Part shown: positions 41,788 to 51,845 of the stretch, in pieces
Layout: every line of letters starts with the position of its first letter
Position numbering within the stretch: the stretch's first letter is position 1
Origin: Seminavis robusta
Lineage: Eukaryota > Bacillariophyta > Bacillariophyceae > Naviculales > Naviculaceae
Assembly: GCA_903772945.1 (NCBI GenBank)
Contig: CAICTM010000274.1
Coordinates: forward strand, 1 to 64,000
Direction of reading: 5' to 3'
Length of the DNA stretch: 64,000 nt
Notes under the pieces: model-generated
Database searches by the model: none
What the model was told of the DNA's origin: nothing
What the model saw: only the letters and a program-made list of their open reading frames with translations
Program-made: the position numbers and the translations under genes

Positions 41788-43326
41788 TTAGCAGGAAACC
41801 ATGGTACCAGCAGCACAGCTGTTGCCACCAACTGTGGAACTGTCATCAAACACAAGCTTGCCCACTTTTTTCTTCTCCTGCGGTTGGATAACACCACGCA
41901 ATGATTGTTGGTCACGAACGAAGGAGGTGCATAATGGATGTGATGAAGACTCATCATAGCAGGTCTGAGAAGCAATGGTTGGAACCGAATCTTGTAGTTT
42001 GCTGTGCAACTCGCTTTGTTTTTGTGGTTTGGGCTTGACAACAACAAACACGGCCTTCTTGGAGAGCTTCCACAGGCGGACAAAGAATCTCGAAACGGGA
42101 CACGCCTTTGGCTTTTTGGAACGAGCTACTGGCTCGGGAAAGTCTACATCGTCTTCGTCATCTGTAAAGGCTTTCGAAAAGTGTAGCGGCTCGGCGTCGC
42201 AACGAAGCGTTGCCCGCAGAGGAGGCTGATGAGGGAGACTGTCGGCACAAGATCGCATCTCTGGTATGCGAGGCGTACGTGGGATACTTGGAGAATTGAT
42301 CCAAATGGCGGTGCTGGTGCCCCTGCTTTGGTTGTCTTGCTCGCAGTCTGCATACGAGGCTCTTCGGCGCCTAGGGCGTAGAGGAACTCGGTCGGCACAG
42401 GCTCGTTGCAGTTTCTTTCGCAACTTGTCTTTTTCCTCGTCCTCTTCCTCCAAGAACGACACACTCTCCGCTGCTCTTCTCCGAGAGGGTGGTTGAGGAA
42501 CTCGGTCGGAACAATTACGTTGCATTTCCTTGCGGAAGGCAAAGAGCTGGTTCTTGTTGATGCAAGCCACCGGCGTGGTGTCTTTCGGCAAGCTAGACGC
42601 GGCAGTGCACGACCCGCCGGTGTAAGTCGTTTGTGGGTTGCCGGTGCTGAGAGTTTCGGGCATGCTGCTGCATTCCGATAGTGATGGCATGACGTTGGAA
42701 GCTCGGCTCTTGTTAGCTTGGCTTCCATAGGTGCAGTGACTGCAAGCGCCTGTAGAGGGCCTTCGCTTGGCCGACTTCTTATCATAGAGCAACTCCGTAA
42801 AGGATTCTTGCTTCATCAAGGTAGAAACCATGAGGATGAGTTCATCCTTATCAAGTCCATGATGAAAACAAGTGCCAGAGTCTTGGTTCTTGTTAAGTGC
42901 AGCTGGAGGGAAGACTGACTTGTTGTTGTTGTTGGCACAACCTGAGCCGTCTTCGGCCCCACTGGTCGAACCGGCGGCAGCTGCAGACGCAATGGACAAA
43001 GCAGTGCTCAAGACCGAATCATCGTCGAATCCGGTGCTCCCGCCAATCGATGCCCACAGCAAACTCACCAATTCCTCCTTTTCCTGGATCTCAATGCTCT
43101 TGAGGAACCTCAGACTATCTCTCATTGAGTACTCAAACTCACTGCGGGCGTCGCTCTTGGCATGTTCGTCGTGGAGATCATCTTCTCCCTCCTCCTCAAG
43201 AACGTGACGAAGGCTCGGGATGGGACTGTTGGCTCCTTTGAAGCTGGACTTGCTGGACAAGCGACGAGAGACGTTCAGCTTTGGAGCGGCTTCCGGTGCC
43301 ACAGGTACTTTCACTTCCTCTTGCAT
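41788..43326 (-). CDS. orphan Arg/Ser-rich protein with three C-D-R-V-P repeats
   Basis: 512 residues from ATG at 43326; the frame continues 7 codons upstream only via TTG. The N-terminal half has FKGANSPIPSLRHVLEEEGE, SMRDSLRFLKSIEIQEKEEL and an Ala/Ser segment. The middle carries a degenerate repeat: KEMQRNCSDRVPQPPSRRRA, then KKLQRACADRVPLRPRRRRA, then EMRSCADSLPHQPPLRATL. Each has a Cys-x-Asp-(R/S)-(V/L)-P core and a basic patch and each is followed by an acidic or Ser segment. The C-terminus is basic then neutral (KKKVGKLVFDDSSTVGGNSC). No enzyme motif, membrane helix or signal peptide was found. The repeated basic patches flanked by Ser suggest phospho-regulated binding sites, an inference. 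Confidence 0.7.
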   Translation of the reverse strand: MQEEVKVPVAPEAAPKLNVSRRLSSKSSFKGANSPIPSLRHVLEEEGEDDLHDEHAKSDARSEFEYSMRDSLRFLKSIEIQEKEELVSLLWASIGGSTGFDDDSVLSTALSIASAAAAGSTSGAEDGSGCANNNNKSVFPPAALNKNQDSGTCFHHGLDKDELILMVSTLMKQESFTELLYDKKSAKRRPSTGACSHCTYGSQANKSRASNVMPSLSECSSMPETLSTGNPQTTYTGGSCTAASSLPKDTTPVACINKNQLFAFRKEMQRNCSDRVPQPPSRRRAAESVSFLEEEDEEKDKLRKKLQRACADRVPLRPRRRRASYADCEQDNQSRGTSTAIWINSPSIPRTPRIPEMRSCADSLPHQPPLRATLRCDAEPLHFSKAFTDDEDDVDFPEPVARSKKPKACPVSRFFVRLWKLSKKAVFVVVKPKPQKQSELHSKLQDSVPTIASQTCYDESSSHPLCTSFVRDQQSLRGVIQPQEKKKVGKLVFDDSSTVGGNSCAAGTMVSC

Positions 43327-45164
43327 TATAATCGCAGTGAACCTCAAATAATGAGAGAAGTAGCGACAGCAGCACGCAGTGCTCTCGAATGCCCCTCGTT
43401 CCTGACTGCACCATCACTTACTTACTACTAGTACTTTGTGAGCAGGCCGCAGAATTAATTTTGTCGCGAAATAGCCAAAAATTCGACCACTGAAACCTTG
43501 ACGGTGAGACCCAAGAAAGGAGAAGTGAATACTGCATCATCATTTATTAACGAGGCATTTGCTCTTCGGAAGGTATTCTTTAAAGAAGGTGCTCCTCTGA
43601 TGCTCTTCAGTGACTCAGTGACGAATTCTGAATGGAACTCTGGTGCGAGTGCGGACTGGTACCATACGGTACCGTGGTCAGTCCTACTACTAGCTAGCTA
43701 GCTAGCTAGCATGTTGTTGTACTGTAGTCTGTGCGGATCATGCCAACAACAGCTGTAGCTGCAGCCAACAGCCAATACCGCCGACTTTCCTTTTAAGACC
43801 CACTACATACATGTACTCCAGAATTCAGAAGTACTAGTATTCAGAGTACTCGAGTACTCAGTTGCTACTCATAGCTATAGCAAAGCCGACGTCGTGTGCT
43901 GGCTCGCAGTTTGAGGAAGGACAATCGATGATGAGTCGAGGCCAGTTAAGCCGATCAGACGATGGAGGCAGGATCTGACGCTCGGAAAAGAATCCAAAGC
44001 ACCTGGGCAATATTATTATCTCGTCTACATGAGCTTCTACATGGCACGTTTGCACTTGCACTCATTTTTCGTTCTGGATTGCTGGATAGATTGATGAACC
44101 TTGTCGCCAAGTAGTTCTTTAAGCTGTCAATACCGTTATGTCGGAAGGAGGAGGGTTTAACATCTACTCAGTAGCTATCTAGCTAGACCTAGTCACTCTT
44201 GTTTTCGTGCCATGAGCTGTGCCATGTGTGAAGTGGATGGTAATATCCGCATCCGATCGGATCCAAGGACCGCATCCCCGATCCGAGAAACCATAGAAGT
44301 ACCACAGGTACGAAGACTATCCTCGGAGCTCGGAGGGCCAAAAAGGCTATCGTTATACCAAAACTGGAGTGTGGACTCGATGCAGTTTCGTACTAGTACT
44401 GGCGAAAGAGCCCTCTTGGTTGTCGTGAGTGAAGGTTTGAAAGCCGCAAGGAGACTTCCATTGCGGCTGTCTAGCTAGATGTACTACTAGTATCTGAGCT
44501 TCTCATGCAACATGCAACGTGCAACATGCAACGTGCAACATGCAAGAACCTCACTTTTGCGTTTGCAGCGCGGCGCTGCAGAAGCAAACTACAGACATCG
44601 CTCGTTCCCTGAGATGTTTCCATCTTCCTCTGCTGGAGGAAACAAAACAGGATGCCTGCTCAGCTACAACCTGTTGTAACTACAGGCTGGCAAGCATTGA
44701 TAGATTGGTGGCACTAAAGCTGGACATTGTTGATGTTTGGGCTACTGTAGCTCAAGAGCTCCTGAAGCGGGCTCGCAACCTTGGCACATTCGAGCTCCAA
44801 CCGTGAATGAACCGGCAGGCTTGCCGGGTGGGAATGACGACACTGGCGTTTTCCAACACATTTTTGATCAAGTCCGTTGCCGAACCTCGCTGGATCTTCT
44901 CGTAGGTCTTTCTGCTCAACAAGAAAATTCAAGTATGTGCGTGCACTTCTAATTTTGGCCGTTGATTGCCTCTCACACAAGAGTGAAGTGTCTTGAAGTG
45001 TTGAGGGATGGATTTTGTGTTTGCGTATGGAGTCAGGAATGAATCGAAATTTGCCTCTATGAAGTTGGGAGCTATTAGGGATCCAAACGACGAAGCACCA
45101 GTGTTGTCCATCAAAGGCAGAACATTTCTGCGCAGATCACTGCTTACAAGAGCAGCTTTCGAGA
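43327..45164. other. intergenic upstream of the CHAT/P-loop gene
   Basis: 1.8 kb without a supported gene. It contains GCTAGCTAGCTAGCTAGC at 43690-43710, a TACTAGTA-rich stretch, and alternating GCAACATGCAACGT units at about 44506-44546. A plus frame at 45008-45235 overlaps the next gene's start in another frame and is probably chance. Confidence 0.45.
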
Positions 45165-48100
45165 ATGACAAACAACGAATCGCTCTGCAAAGATGGGTGT
45201 GTCCTCACAGGCAAAGATCTGGAGCGATACAGTAGGAGGAAAGGACTGTGCCACTTGTGCGCTCGGTTTGCAACTCATAAACGTGCAGGTAAATTGTTCA
45301 AGCGTAACAAATGGCAGCCATTGACGATCCAGAACGAATACACTGGAGAATACCTGGTCTACAAAGGGTACTGCCTTCAACCAACGTGCTACACCCTTGA
45401 TCAAGCTAAGGAAGCGTTGGGAGAAAAGCCCATCATTCAGAGAAAGTCCATTACTAGTCGCCGAGACTCTTCATCGCTCGCCGCGGTTTCTTCATCAGTC
45501 CGCAGTGACAGCAAAGACGGCGCGAAGCAGGCCCCTCAGGAACAGCCAATCAAGCCAACTTCCCAGAATCCAGAGGATGACCCTGTTGCTGAGGACGATA
45601 CTAGCATGTTGTCCCTGGATGTCCTCCAACTCTTGGGAAATGAGTCTCTTAATGCAAGAGGTTTAAATGGCCACGCTGGCAGTGTGGCTTTGAGTCCCCT
45701 TATGGACAGTTCTAGGGGCGACAAGAATGATGCCGAGGCTGTTTCGCCGTCTCAATTCAATGCATCTCATAAATGGAGCAGAGAAGTGCCATGCATCAGA
45801 CTTCCGTCATTTGCCGAAAGTCGCCATTCCGAAGATGGGAAGAAGTCATGTGACCAATCTTATGTTTCCGATCTCGCCGGCACCACTGAATTCGGCTGCA
45901 GCTCCCATGATGGACAAATGAGTCAATTGCAACCTCCAAAGACCGGGCATGACTTGAAGCAAAACGAAGAGCAGATGAACGAGCTTGACAAAACGATCAA
46001 AGACTTACTGGGTCTGAGCACGCCAAAAGAAAGATCCCAAGGTGACGACCCCACAGTTGATTCGTCTGATTCGGTTAGTACCACCACATCTATACTGAGC
46101 CAAATCGACAGTGCAATTTCATTCGATCACACAGAGAATCTTCCAGGGTGCGGTTTTGTGTCGTATGCCACTGAGGGGAACTACAGGGCGGCTTTGGACG
46201 CGTTGGATTTGGCGCCTGGTGCAACGCAAGAATCCAAGAGAGCATCCATCAAAATTAGAGAGTCGGGAGATCTTCAAGCACTTTGTCTGCAGTCCAAGCA
46301 GTTGGATCATGGCGATATTGAGTTGGTCGCGGTGACCGTGGATTCAGAGGGCCATTGGCTAAGTCCTGACTTCTTGCTCGAAGATGAAACAACAACTGAG
46401 ATTGCGCTGAAGCGTGGCAATGAGAGGATGATTGTAGTTGGCCCATCAGGTTCTCGTTTGGTTGAACTGTCGCACGTGTGCGCTGATGGAGGGATGGAAG
46501 AGCTCGAGGTAGAAACAGACCTGAACCAATTTGCGAGACTAGATCTCTATTCACAAGAAGCCTTGGACATCAAGTCCCGCGCGTCTCTTGAAGCAGAAAT
46601 CAACAACTGCGAGGAGGCGATCACCTCTGCTCAGGTATCAGATGATCCAACCATCATTGAGAAAGGGATCCTCTCCCGTAGCCGCCTTGGAAGTCTCCTT
46701 CCTCTCCGAAAGTTCTATAGACCACGGAAGAAGCTGGAAAAGAAAGTGAAGAAAATTACCAGAAAGCTCGAGGCCTTGGAAGAGGATGACCTTGACCGCC
46801 GCTATGTCTTGGCCACCGAAAAGTGCCGACTCTCTAGGCAGATCACAGCAGAAAAAGTGGCTGAGGAGCTACGATCGCCGAAGGCCCAAGGGGATGGGTG
46901 TGAAGCTAAGGATGACGCACAGTCCACCGAATTGGCCACCCGATTGAACGACGTTTGGCCGCAGAATGGAGTCAATTGCCTTGCCGAACCCTTCAGGAGT
47001 GTCACTTCGTTTCCAGACGACGTGCCTCCGCATTCTGATGTAGTGAACGCAACGATAGAACTGGACGCTGAAAGATCGGTGAAATTCGACTCGAACGAGA
47101 ATGCCTTGGATCTCCAAACACTGCCATCTGTTACCGAAGTGCACATGACAGTGTTTCAATCAGCCCCGTTGGCATATGTCGATCGAGCAACAGGCACCCA
47201 CCATGTCTGCCCGCTCCTCGACTTTGAATATGAAGCCCGTGCATTGACACAGTCATTGAAAGAGGCTGAAATTGCTGGGGCCAGGATGGACGTTCAGTTC
47301 GACATTGCAACAACCGATCGGCTCAGTGCATTCTTAGCAAAGAGTGAGAGCCGTGTCATGCATTTATCCTGCCACGGTCACCCTGATTACTTGGCTCTCG
47401 AAGATGGGTTTGGAGGGATGCAGATTCTTCCCGTCAGAGATCTGAAGAGGTTCATTGCTGCCGGTGTAGGAAACCTCGAAGTCGTCTTCGTCTCAGCCTG
47501 CCATTCAAAGGCCGCCGGTAAGGCATTCCTCAAGGCAGGCATCCGACATGTGATTTGTTGTCGGCAGGACGACAAGTTTCGAGATGAGGGGGCAATCGAG
47601 TTTGCAAGAAGCTTCTACCGTGCCCTTGCGTTGAAGAACACTGTTAAGCAGGCATTCAACATGGCGAGAGAGGCAATGCGAGTATCACCCATGGTTAAGG
47701 ATTCAAAGGCTGAATATGAAAAATTCATCCTTCTTCCTCAACTGCCGTCTGGTGACCCTTATCATGATGTCCACATTTTCACGCACCCCACAGCGAGAAG
47801 CGACGAAAGCACTGCGATGCATGAGCCAGGCTGGAAGCGCAAGAAACGAATCATTCCTCGTACGCCTCAATTCTTCATTGGACGAGAGATGGATATGTAC
47901 ACCATATTGGAGGCTCTAAGGTCGAACGATATCATTCACGTTCAGGGACCCCCCGAGATTGGAAAATCCAGTTTGGTTGCCGCGACAACCCGTTACATTG
48001 AGCAACGGCACAAGTCATTTCTCTTCGACGAAACGGTCTGGCTACCTGTTCAAGAGGGCTCCGCTCCAAGCGATGATCAACTTTACTCTGACCTGTCCAA

Positions 48101-49136
48101 GATATTTGAGTTGATTTCGAAGGCTTCAAGAGCACCTTGCCAACGCGAACAAGCTTACGCGGAATGCTGGAGCAGGACGCTTCACCAACTTCATGACAAA
48201 AGGCCCTTGATTGTGATCCATCGTGATTGCCTCTGTGCCAGATTTTCCATGCAGTCTCTGGATGCATTCATCCGCCAGTTGCTCAAGGTCTCCAATGCCA
48301 AATTGATTACTGTGGGAATCCCTCTTATTAGCGGCTTGGACTCGGCTGTCATCAACGTCGAGGCATTGGACTTCGATGCCACCATTTTGCTCTTTGCTCG
48401 TTTATCGCGATCTGCATCTATCACGGCACCACAGATCATTACTTCTTTGACGACAGCCTTGGCATCTTCTGAAGACCATGATTCGTGCAGAGGTAAGCTG
48501 ATCTCTTGGCGCCGAAAGAGAGTCTATGAGCGGCTAGGAGCAGGTGTCCCAACAGCAATCCGGAAAGCAGCTTTGGATATACCAGATGATGAACTTTCTG
48601 AACTGTTGCGGGCCGCTCAGAGACCCTTTGTTGACGTTGAGTCCCGATCGGATTTGGATGCGAAGATCAGTGAGCTCGAGATGCAGGAATGTCAGGAGTT
48701 GAAAGGCAACAAATGGCTTTTGGCTCGGGACACACGTGAGACTATTGAAGAGCTTGAGTGTCTTTGCCAAAGCTTTCCCACACTGCAAGACTTGCTTTTT
48801 GAGGAAAAAGAGTTGGAAGACTCACTCCAAACAGCAGTTTCAGTCAAACAATATGACAACGCTTGTCAGTTACAAAAACGTCTTGATGCTGTGAAGCAGC
48901 AAATCCTCAACGAACGTAGCACGGCACCAGCCACAGAAACGGTTACCGCAGAAGTATCAGCAACCGTGACAGCAGAATCGGCAGCCGTGACAGAAATAGC
49001 AACGGCAGCAACCTCTGTGGAGGTCGAGAAGGAGGCGGACGCAGATGCGAAGACCGAAGCGGAACAAGAAATTGTAGTGGAGCCCATGGATACCCACGTC
49101 GTCGAAGCCGATAATACCAGCGGTGTATGGGCGTAG
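45165..49136 (+). CDS. CHAT-protease / P-loop ATPase / UVR-like multidomain protein
   Basis: 1,323 residues, intronless, ATG at 45165. The N-terminal 80 residues form a probable zinc module (C8-x3-C12, C29-x2-C32, C70-x4-C75). Residues 100-480 are low complexity and acidic. About 480-600 are Lys/Glu-rich helices (RPRKKLEKKVKKITRKLEAL), likely coiled coil. A CHAT (caspase-HetF) domain at about 640-870 has VMHLSCHGHPDYLALEDG (His737) and VVFVSACHSKAAGKAFLKAG (Cys779), a caspase-like His/Cys pair 42 residues apart, as in separase and CHAT proteases. Next comes a STAND-type ATPase: PQFFIGREMDMYTIL, then Walker A GPPEIGKSS (G928-S936) and a region with RPLIVIHRDCL as a weak Walker B. Near 1216-1250 SVKQYDNACQLQKRLDAV resembles a UVR motif. 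The tail is Ala/Thr/Glu-rich. Likely a signal-responsive protease with a nucleotide switch; substrate and trigger are unknown. Confidence 0.85.
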   Translation: MTNNESLCKDGCVLTGKDLERYSRRKGLCHLCARFATHKRAGKLFKRNKWQPLTIQNEYTGEYLVYKGYCLQPTCYTLDQAKEALGEKPIIQRKSITSRRDSSSLAAVSSSVRSDSKDGAKQAPQEQPIKPTSQNPEDDPVAEDDTSMLSLDVLQLLGNESLNARGLNGHAGSVALSPLMDSSRGDKNDAEAVSPSQFNASHKWSREVPCIRLPSFAESRHSEDGKKSCDQSYVSDLAGTTEFGCSSHDGQMSQLQPPKTGHDLKQNEEQMNELDKTIKDLLGLSTPKERSQGDDPTVDSSDSVSTTTSILSQIDSAISFDHTENLPGCGFVSYATEGNYRAALDALDLAPGATQESKRASIKIRESGDLQALCLQSKQLDHGDIELVAVTVDSEGHWLSPDFLLEDETTTEIALKRGNERMIVVGPSGSRLVELSHVCADGGMEELEVETDLNQFARLDLYSQEALDIKSRASLEAEINNCEEAITSAQVSDDPTIIEKGILSRSRLGSLLPLRKFYRPRKKLEKKVKKITRKLEALEEDDLDRRYVLATEKCRLSRQITAEKVAEELRSPKAQGDGCEAKDDAQSTELATRLNDVWPQNGVNCLAEPFRSVTSFPDDVPPHSDVVNATIELDAERSVKFDSNENALDLQTLPSVTEVHMTVFQSAPLAYVDRATGTHHVCPLLDFEYEARALTQSLKEAEIAGARMDVQFDIATTDRLSAFLAKSESRVMHLSCHGHPDYLALEDGFGGMQILPVRDLKRFIAAGVGNLEVVFVSACHSKAAGKAFLKAGIRHVICCRQDDKFRDEGAIEFARSFYRALALKNTVKQAFNMAREAMRVSPMVKDSKAEYEKFILLPQLPSGDPYHDVHIFTHPTARSDESTAMHEPGWKRKKRIIPRTPQFFIGREMDMYTILEALRSNDIIHVQGPPEIGKSSLVAATTRYIEQRHKSFLFDETVWLPVQEGSAPSDDQLYSDLSKIFELISKASRAPCQREQAYAECWSRTLHQLHDKRPLIVIHRDCLCARFSMQSLDAFIRQLLKVSNAKLITVGIPLISGLDSAVINVEALDFDATILLFARLSRSASITAPQIITSLTTALASSEDHDSCRGKLISWRRKRVYERLGAGVPTAIRKAALDIPDDELSELLRAAQRPFVDVESRSDLDAKISELEMQECQELKGNKWLLARDTRETIEELECLCQSFPTLQDLLFEEKELEDSLQTAVSVKQYDNACQLQKRLDAVKQQILNERSTAPATETVTAEVSATVTAESAAVTEIATAATSVEVEKEADADAKTEAEQEIVVEPMDTHVVEADNTSGVWA

Positions 49137-50061
49137 TTGATACATCAAGGCCGCCCACATGGAACAGCAGGGCATCATATTCAACAGAGGATCCCAACAA
49201 CAGAAGGCGTTCTATTCTACGCCACTGCACAAGAAGAGGCTAGTATGTTTAGTTAGGCTGTTAGTATGATCTGTTCGCTGTAAACTGTAGTATTTCCCTC
49301 TTTTGATTGCTCGGAACTCCCTGGAACATAAACATACGTCCCTGTGTCCTTGAGTCTTTCCAAAAGCTATCACTTCACCGTTGGAGCAGATGAATTGAAG
49401 GACCTGAAGCTCTACCTGGTACCGGTACAGTTGCAGGGTGGAAGCAGCCTTTTCTCATTCAAACACAGCCACTTGATTTTAAGTTCAGGCATGGCACCGA
49501 CCTCTTGAAAACGGGGAACCAGATGGAATCGCTACGCTGCATCGTGAGCTTTGGTGTTGTTCTTGCGGATTGGAAATTTGTGGAACTATTCATAGTATCT
49601 CCGGCAATTTGCTTTTGAAGCCGCAGAACCGTCAGGTACATCGTACCATACCCAGCATTGAAGCCGTAAGAGTGATTGAATCATTCCGACGAACAGATTT
49701 GCTAGAATCACAGGCTCTATTGTGCTCCGTGTGCTCCAAAAATCGTCGTCAGATTGCAAGAAGTCTCCCATCGGGTCATGCGCTGGGACTGGTGTGTTTT
49801 GATGAAGGCCGACTGCTGGCTGTGCAGCGTCTCGTAAGGCAAACCAGTCTCACATCTCCTTTAAAAAACAAAGCTTCCGCACCGATAGACTACGGAAGCC
49901 AGCGAGGCCAGGGCAGGCTAAAGCGACGAAGAGTCGCTTTTAGTGGCTGTGCACGGTGCGAAAAAGATAAACCATTTCCACATCTTTCGTTACAGGTGGC
50001 TGTGGCGGTGGGATCTTATCACAAATTCCAATCCACCACAAACAAACAGCACGATATTACC
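49137..50061. other. intergenic upstream of the hydroxylase gene
   Basis: The hydroxylase frame stays open here from 49570 but has no ATG before 50062 and starts with a TTG, and the translated stretch (RRTDLLESQALLCSVCSKNR) resembles no known leader. It is treated as 5' flank. No other feature was seen. Confidence 0.45.
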
Positions 50062-50943
50062 ATGAGCAAATTTGCTGGATCTCTTCTTCTCTTCATCGTG
50101 ACCGGTGGCGCCGACGCATTTCATTTCAACGCTTTGAAGCCACGGATTGTTGTCCCAGCCGAAGGATCAGCCACGTCGAAGATGCGACCGCTCTTTGCCC
50201 ACGTTCTTTGCGATGAAATTGCTGCAGTTGGGAGTAACGACAAGGATGATCTTTGGAGTCAACTAGAGCAGGTCACAGAGAACCACTTGAAGGAAAAGAA
50301 GAGAGTTTTCTTCAACCTGAAGGAACTGCAGCATGATCATGAACCACTGGCACATCAGCTCCAGGCAGAAACTCAAGTTGCGTTCCAAGTCCCAGAAACA
50401 ATGGAGGAGGCATTGGAATCCCTCATTGCCACCCCGTCTATGCAATTCACACTTGTGGCTCTTGCAGTGACACTGGGTGTGCGTTTGGTATTAGGGCCAC
50501 TAGGAGTGGCAGACTTGATTGCTATGGTGGCGACCAAGGTTTTCTGGGAGCTTCAAGAATGGATTGTTCATGCACACTTCTTCCATGGCAAGGAACGAAA
50601 GGCTATGTGGCCATTTGAGAACCATGATAAGCATCACAACCTTCCCTATTACCATGTGTCAGTAGAAACACTACCCATGGTGGTTGGCTGGTATTCAGCA
50701 GTTGCTTCTGCAGCCTTGGCAGCAGTGTCCATTGGAGCCCCTGCTGATCTTGCCATGACCTCGCTTGGATCCTATACTACATGTGGGCTCATGTACATGG
50801 TCCTGCACTTCTTGACACACACAAAACTGCCTATGAAAGGTTGGCTACAGGAAGCACGGGCGAACCACATCAAGCACCATTTGGAACCAGGAACCAACTT
50901 GAATATGGGGCCAAATACATTTGATCGCATCATGCAAACATAG
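50062..50943 (+). CDS. plastid fatty-acid/sterol-hydroxylase-superfamily protein
   Basis: 293 residues from ATG at 50062. MSKFAGSLLLFIVTGGADAF gives a signal peptide with the plastid junction at A19/F20. The residues 50-120 are soluble and helical. Membrane segments lie near 130-160 and 205-245. Histidine boxes of the diiron hydroxylase/desaturase superfamily are present: HAHFFH (H170, H172, H175), HDKHH (H188, H191, H192), HFLTH (H249, H253) and HIKHH (H269, H272, H273). The pattern H-x-H..., H-x2-HH, H-x3-H, H-x2-HH binds two irons and fits carotenoid/lipid hydroxylases. The substrate is unknown; the plastid location suggests a lipid or carotenoid. A small membrane-protein gene follows 470 bp downstream. 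A second, decayed copy sits at 61667-62007. Confidence 0.82.
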   Translation: MSKFAGSLLLFIVTGGADAFHFNALKPRIVVPAEGSATSKMRPLFAHVLCDEIAAVGSNDKDDLWSQLEQVTENHLKEKKRVFFNLKELQHDHEPLAHQLQAETQVAFQVPETMEEALESLIATPSMQFTLVALAVTLGVRLVLGPLGVADLIAMVATKVFWELQEWIVHAHFFHGKERKAMWPFENHDKHHNLPYYHVSVETLPMVVGWYSAVASAALAAVSIGAPADLAMTSLGSYTTCGLMYMVLHFLTHTKLPMKGWLQEARANHIKHHLEPGTNLNMGPNTFDRIMQT

Positions 50944-51413
50944 TGACTGAATTGATTCTATCTAGCTAGCCAGTCAATCCACTTCGGTAGTCGATCTACT
51001 ACATGTAGCTAGCTAGCAGTGACGGTACCGATTGCATAAATTAATAATTATAATGCAGGATCCGTCTCGAACAAGGTTTGATTTAGAGTACTAGCTAGCT
51101 AGTAGCAAGTTAGCTACCGATAGTTTAACAAGGAAGCGGTACCGGTACCAGTTCCATCGGTACCGATCATGCCAATGGGTCGCACTGGTACTCGTACCGA
51201 TGACGCGTCGACGATTTGGTCACTCGAAGAAGTGTGGGAGTCGTGGTTGGTGTAAATCGGTCTTTCCTTTGTCCGTTCTCAGGAGGCTTTTCAACCCAAG
51301 CAAAAGCATCAACAAAAGAAGGGACGCAACAGACAGCAAAAGACGAAACAGCAACACACTCGACGACTTCCGTTTTCCTCATCAGACCTCACTCAGACAC
51401 TGCCATCATCATC
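50944..51413. other. intergenic, palindrome-rich
   Basis: 470 bp with many GCTAGC and GGTACC palindromes (for example 51136-51166). It would contain the promoter and leader of the 51414 gene; no TATA box was identified. Confidence 0.4.
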
Positions 51414-51845
51414 ATGGATGGTGTTGTACAAGCCGTCTCGGACAAGCGGCATGAAATCAAATTGAGTCCTTCGGTGCTCTTCATGGCTTTGCTTTGGTGG
51501 TTATGCTATTTGGAACGAGAGCAACAAAGGACCTTCTTGTTTCTGGTGTTTTTTTTCAAGTTGGCGGAATACTTCTATTTTCTCGCTGACGACTTGCAGC
51601 GGTATCAGACGGAACCCTGGTGGGATGTGCCTAAAATCCCGAAAGTCCTCGGAATGTTGGTCGTCTTTTGGACTGTGGCATGGTTGACTGCGCAATGGCC
51701 GATGGCGGCGCAAGACCAAGACGCTGACGAGAAACTTGGCCTTCCGGGAGAGGACGACAGCTCGGCGGAATCCCCGGAGGACAACGATTCTTTGATTCCA
51801 GAGCAGCAGCAAGCAGAAAACAACAACGAACCGCACCGCAGATAG
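51414..51845 (+). CDS. small two-/three-helix membrane protein, family member 1
   Basis: 143 residues from ATG at 51414; upstream the frame is open only through a TTG. Helices: SPSVLFMALLWWLCYL, TFLFLVFFFKLAEYFYFL and GMLVVFWTVAWLTAQW. Between the last two is RYQTEPWWDVPKIP. The C-terminus is acidic and Gln-rich. It shares the run QRTFLFLVFFFKLAEYFYFL with the 53180 protein (QRIFLFFLVLLNFAEYFYLL) and aligns to the end of the 60002 protein (RQRTILLAFAILKVVE, then VFCGIAWIT). Function unknown; it follows the plastid hydroxylase gene. Confidence 0.7.
   Translation: MDGVVQAVSDKRHEIKLSPSVLFMALLWWLCYLEREQQRTFLFLVFFFKLAEYFYFLADDLQRYQTEPWWDVPKIPKVLGMLVVFWTVAWLTAQWPMAAQDQDADEKLGLPGEDDSSAESPEDNDSLIPEQQQAENNNEPHRR

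Noticed and set aside
44519-45235. Short plus-strand ORFs upstream of the CHAT gene as a 5' exon
   Set aside because: No splice sites joining them in frame; the ATG at 45165 begins a coherent Cys-rich module.
49570-50061. N-terminal extension of the hydroxylase
   Set aside because: The frame is open but has no ATG. Starting at 50062 produces a clean signal peptide with a plastid junction.
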